A stretch of DNA of 44,308 nt from an uncultured Clostridia bacterium (GTDB lineage: Bacteria; Bacillota; Clostridia; TANB77; CAG-465). Positions within the stretch are counted from its first letter, which is position 1; each line of letters opens with the position of its first letter. The position numbers and the translations under genes were made by a program. The stretch is taken from the NCBI GenBank assembly GCA_947624625.1, contig CANQLD010000006.1, forward strand, positions 1 to 44,308. Reading direction: 5' to 3'. Shown here in pieces: positions 39,484-44,308 of the stretch. The notes below the pieces were generated by a model that did not search any database, was not told the DNA's origin, and saw only the letters and a list, made by a program, of their open reading frames with translations.

Positions 39484-39521
39484 ATTTTGTGGAAGTATTT
39501 TATATAATACTTCCACGAAAT
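39484..39521 (+). other. Long perfect hairpin without U-tract (16 bp, one wobble)
   Basis: ATTTTGTGGAAGTATT / AATACTTCCACGAAAT with 6-nt loop. Confidence 0.7.
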
Positions 39522-39543
39522 ATAAAAAAGATAGGAGTATTAT

Positions 39544-40014
39544 ATGAAAATAGTCAATAAAATGCTAGATTGTTTTATTTTAATTATAGTTTTATTTATA
39601 ATAATATATACTTTTTTGATATTAGTTGAACCTTTATTTTATAATAATAATTCAACTGGAAAAGAATTGGACACATTTGAAAAGTATACATATATAGAGA
39701 ATTCTTTAAATAATTATATAGATTACTATAAAACATTAGAGTTTGAATCTATCAGATCATGCACAACTGTGTTAAGAAGGAAGTCAATTGACAAGTATAA
39801 AAAAGTATATGATGATTTTATAAAAGATAAAATAAAATCTATAGAAATACATAGTGTACAGAATTGTTTTAATAATATCTATATTATTGAATATTCATTT
39901 AATACAGATTATGATCAAAATATTAGTGAAACACCAGATATTAATAAATTAATTATCAAGTTAAAAGATGAGAAATTTATAGTACTTTTTGATAGCTTAT
40001 TAAATAAAATATAG
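39544..40014 (+). CDS. Small membrane-anchored hypothetical protein
   Basis: N-terminal TM, RBS ataggagt. Confidence 0.65.
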   Translation: MKIVNKMLDCFILIIVLFIIIYTFLILVEPLFYNNNSTGKELDTFEKYTYIENSLNNYIDYYKTLEFESIRSCTTVLRRKSIDKYKKVYDDFIKDKIKSIEIHSVQNCFNNIYIIEYSFNTDYDQNISETPDINKLIIKLKDEKFIVLFDSLLNKI

Positions 40015-40023
40015 GAGGAGTAT

Positions 40024-40473
40024 ATGGAAATTCAAAGAAGTAAGATTATATTAAAATTTGTGATTTCTTTAGTGTTACTAATATTATTAATATCTGTTAT
40101 AAATATTAGAGCATCAGAATATAGTAATATAGCTATTAATAATGAAATTTCTACTACAAACTACAAAAATACATATACTAGGTTTTTTACAAGATTTTAT
40201 TCTCTCATAAAAGTAGAAAAATATGAAGAGGCATATAATTTGTTAACAGATTCTTGTAAAAAGAAAACTTTTTCAAATAAATTAAATACGTTCATTAGTA
40301 AAATAAAGAAATATAATTTTAGTGAGTATACATCAGAATTTGTAGAAGTATATAATGATAATAATAATGATGTATATGTATTTAATTATAAATTAAATAA
40401 TAGCAAAAGTATAAAGGTTAGCATATTTGAATATAAACCATATGAATGTAAAATAGAATTAGAATTAGATTAG
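40024..40473 (+). CDS. Small membrane-anchored hypothetical protein (NTF2/VirB8-like?)
   Basis: N-terminal TM; YTRFFTRFYSLIKVEKYEEAYNLLTDSCKKKTF; RBS aggagg. Confidence 0.6.
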   Translation: MEIQRSKIILKFVISLVLLILLISVINIRASEYSNIAINNEISTTNYKNTYTRFFTRFYSLIKVEKYEEAYNLLTDSCKKKTFSNKLNTFISKIKKYNFSEYTSEFVEVYNDNNNDVYVFNYKLNNSKSIKVSIFEYKPYECKIELELD

Positions 40474-40485
40474 TGAGGGATAATA

Positions 40486-41304
40486 GTGGAAGAAAATGTA
40501 GATAAACAAAATGAAAATGTTAAGAAAACTAAGAAAAAAGAAAAAAATTACTCAATTAAACAACTTGAAAAGATAAAAAAAGAACAGCTTGTTATAGATA
40601 TGTATGTTGAAGAAGTTGATGAAAGTTTAAATATGGTTGGAGTAGTTGGTAGTAATATTAAAGCTATTATTCCTAGAGATGAAGCTTCAAGTATTGTTGG
40701 GGATGATGGACTTGTTGAGGAAAAACATATAATTAATAAAAAAGGAAAAGTTTTGCATACTTGTATAAAAGATATTATAAAAATAGAAGATAGAGTAGAA
40801 TTAGTTCTTTCTAAAAAAATGTTAGAGTTAAAGGTTAGAAAATGGATGTATATGCATTTAAAAGAAGGAATGAAGCTAAAAGGTGTTGTAGTTAGCACTA
40901 CAGAGTATGCTGCATTTGTAGATGTCGGTGGTGGTGTTACTGGAATACTAAAAGTACAAGATATGACTGATTTGATACTACAACATACAAATGATATGTT
41001 TAAACCTGGCCAAAGAATAGAAGTTATTGTTAAAAAGTATGACAGGGATACAGGTAGAATTGAGCTTTCATATAAAGAATTACTTGGCACATTCGAAGAA
41101 AATGTAAAAAATCTTAAAGAGGGCGACATAGTTGAAGGAGTTATAAGAAATAGAATAAAATCAGGAGTATTTGTAGAGCTAAAACCAAATTTAGTAGGTC
41201 TTGCAGAACATGTTAATGGAATTGAGTATGGTCAAAAAGTTCTTGTAAGCATAAAAAAAATTAATGTTGAAAAGAAAAAAATAAAACTTATAATAATTGG
41301 TTAA
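40486..41304 (+). CDS. S1-domain RNA-binding protein
   Basis: GMKLKGVVVSTTEYAAFVDVGGGVTGILKVQDM...; GDIVEGVIRNRIKSGVFVELKPNLVGLAEHV; GTG start. Confidence 0.8.
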   Translation: MEENVDKQNENVKKTKKKEKNYSIKQLEKIKKEQLVIDMYVEEVDESLNMVGVVGSNIKAIIPRDEASSIVGDDGLVEEKHIINKKGKVLHTCIKDIIKIEDRVELVLSKKMLELKVRKWMYMHLKEGMKLKGVVVSTTEYAAFVDVGGGVTGILKVQDMTDLILQHTNDMFKPGQRIEVIVKKYDRDTGRIELSYKELLGTFEENVKNLKEGDIVEGVIRNRIKSGVFVELKPNLVGLAEHVNGIEYGQKVLVSIKKINVEKKKIKLIIIG

Positions 41305-41343
41305 AAAAATTCCTCTCCTTTTTAAAGGAGGGGAAATTTTTGT
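41304..41343. terminator. Bidirectional intrinsic terminator
   Basis: AAAAATTCCTCTCCTT / AAGGAGGGGAAATTTTT. Confidence 0.85.
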
Positions 41344-41681
41344 TACCATTTTCTTTTTTTGTGTTTGAACTTAGGTGTAGTAATTTTTGCTATGGATAAA
41401 ATTGCAGTTAATGCAAATTTAGCCAGTTGGAATAATAGGTAACCAGGAAATGATAATACGTAAATTACAGAATTTAAAACTGTCGTGAAATTTCCTTTTG
41501 TGCTGATTTTACTCTTTTTGTACATATCATAGTAAAGTATACCCATTGGAGCATACAAAAAGAGTAAAAAGTCGAGTTCCCGTATGTTGAATAATATTCC
41601 TACAAGTGAAACAATACCTACAATAGCAAGAGCTATTTTGTATACAATATTGTCAACCACCATTTTCTTCAGATCATTCAT
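41343..41681 (-). CDS. Small multispanning membrane protein
   Basis: 112 aa, hydrophobic segments, KHKKRKW tail. Contains the only in-frame CGG not associated with a frame break. Confidence 0.6.
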   Translation of the reverse strand: MNDLKKMVVDNIVYKIALAIVGIVSLVGILFNIRELDFLLFLYAPMGILYYDMYKKSKISTKGNFTTVLNSVIYVLSFPGYLLFQLAKFALTAILSIAKITTPKFKHKKRKW

Positions 41682-41953
41682 CTGAAAACCATCCCTTCTT
41701 AATTATAATTTAAATTTTATATATATTTTTCTTACTATTATTATATCATATTATGTAAACATTTTCAAGCATTATTAATTGGTTACAAAGTGTAAAATTT
41801 TAATTCTCTTTATTACTAAAATCACCTAAATGTATTGCATAATTGATAATTATGTAGTATAATATATACTGTGAGTTAATTTCACATATGTAATGTTTTA
41901 CATTTTATTTTTACAAATTAAATTTCAAAATTAAAATTTAAGGAGTGTTTTTA

Positions 41954-42979
41954 ATGGTAAGTGATAAGGAAGTAAAAACAGTTGTTTCACCTTTTGCTGT
42001 AAGAGAAAATGAAGTAAAGGTGTTTGACGGAAAAGAAGGTTTTGCATCAATAAATCAAGTAGTTTTTAAAATGGATATGGGATACATAAATGAATACCAT
42101 ATCAAAGCATTAGAAGTTGTAAACGAATTTGGCTTTGTAACTTCAAGGCAAGTAACACAAGTACTTGATTTAAGAGGAAAACTAAATGATATTGAAGAAG
42201 ATAAAAAACAAAATAAAGTGGCAAAATGGCTTGAAGATTTAACAAAATCTAAAGTTATTGCTCGTTACTATTTTCAAAGTGAATCTGGAAAAAGTTCATA
42301 TAGAGCTTATGCAATGGATAAAATTGCAACATATATATTAAAGCAAAGAAATATACCAACATCTTGGCAACCAACAGATAATACAAAACCAGCTTATGCG
42401 GTAAAAAGAAAACTTGCAGGTAACCAAATAATAATTGCATATATGCAAAAAGTTGCAGCATATGAATCTACAAATCCAAATGTGTTATTATTTTCAAAAA
42501 AATATAATGTAAAATTTAAACCAACAGGTGGTATGGTTACTTTAAAAAATGGAAGTGAAGATGTAAATTTTGTTTTTGAAGTTGTAAGGAGAAATGAAGA
42601 TTGGCAGAATATGTTTGCTGAAAAGGTACAATTGTATTCTGATTTTTACGAAAACTTCGCTAGAAATGATGCTGGCTTTTATGATAAACCACAACTTGTA
42701 TTTGTTGGTGAAGATATACAACATATAGCTGAAATGTTTAGAATAATAAAAAAAGTAAGTACAGTTCTAAAAGATGATGAAATGTATTTTACTACAGAAT
42801 TAAAACATTTAGAACCAAATTTAGAAAATACAATAAGTGTATTTGAACTTGATGAAGAAAGTAAAAAATATAAAGTTGTAACAAAAAAATTAGATATTTT
42901 AAAACCAGGTGAAACTGAAACAAATAATGATAAACTTAATGTGGATATGAAGTTTAACTCAAATATGATAATTGAATAA
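41954..42979 (+). CDS. Winged-helix protein resembling replication-relaxation family
   Basis: YHIKALEVVNEFGFVTSRQVTQVLDLR...VIARYYF...SYRAYAMDKIATYILKQR; RBS aaggagtg. Family tentative. Confidence 0.5.
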   Translation: MVSDKEVKTVVSPFAVRENEVKVFDGKEGFASINQVVFKMDMGYINEYHIKALEVVNEFGFVTSRQVTQVLDLRGKLNDIEEDKKQNKVAKWLEDLTKSKVIARYYFQSESGKSSYRAYAMDKIATYILKQRNIPTSWQPTDNTKPAYAVKRKLAGNQIIIAYMQKVAAYESTNPNVLLFSKKYNVKFKPTGGMVTLKNGSEDVNFVFEVVRRNEDWQNMFAEKVQLYSDFYENFARNDAGFYDKPQLVFVGEDIQHIAEMFRIIKKVSTVLKDDEMYFTTELKHLEPNLENTISVFELDEESKKYKVVTKKLDILKPGETETNNDKLNVDMKFNSNMIIE

Positions 42980-42986
42980 ATAAAAG

Positions 42987-43019
42987 ACTGTATAGAATCA
43001 AAAATCTATACAGTTTTTT
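42987..43019 (+). terminator. Intrinsic terminator
   Basis: ACTGTATAGA / TCTATACAGT + TTTTT. Confidence 0.85.
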
Positions 43020-43078
43020 CTGTGTAAAAAAATAAAAATTTTGTCTAAATTATTGCATTAGAACTTGTATTGTTGTAA

Positions 43079-44119
<1,041 letters not shown>

Positions 44120-44308
44120 AAAGAGGTGAGTGTAGTAAATATATACTATAGATGATATAAAAAGAATATTAAATAAATCTTTGACTAATACTAAATATAA
44201 TAGATAAATAGTTTTTTGCAATAGTATTTTTGATTTAATATCTATTTTAAATGAATTATAATTTTTAATATTATGGCAATAATAATATAGGCTGACTATA
44301 GTATAGTA

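Noticed and set aside
40548-41129. 193-aa minus-strand ORF
   Set aside because: Antisense to the S1-domain gene; Ser/Phe-rich shadow composition, no RBS support.

Overview
AT-rich bacterial window, most like an uncultured Clostridia/Bacilli-type Firmicute. AGA is the dominant Arg codon. Housekeeping and metabolic genes (M20 peptidase, glyA, pgi, two-OB SSB-like protein, S1-domain protein, GAPDH) flank a large locus at about 20.6-40.5 kb. That locus looks like a Gram-positive type IV secretion system: tandem VirB2/TrbC-like pilins, PrgI-like protein, VirB4-type ATPase, split VirB6/TrbL-like channel, and several peptidoglycan hydrolases. No VirD4/TcpA coupling protein or relaxase is visible. 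The left end has defence/mobile-type content: a chimeric methyltransferase remnant, an AbiTii-like gene pair and an unassigned structured small RNA. The most unusual signal is that four otherwise intact genes (LysM amidase, TrbL-like, M15 peptidase, NlpC/P60+C39-like protease) are each broken at an in-frame CGG codon. In every case skipping the C and reading the next GGN as Gly restores the family-consistent reading frame. By hand scan, in-frame CGG occurs only five times in the window's credible CDSs: these four sites plus one apparent normal Arg codon. About 65-70 CGG trinucleotides occur out of frame. This suggests +1 frameshifting (or quadruplet CGGN decoding) at a CGG codon that may lack a dedicated tRNA. 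All assignments are by eye, with no database searches run.
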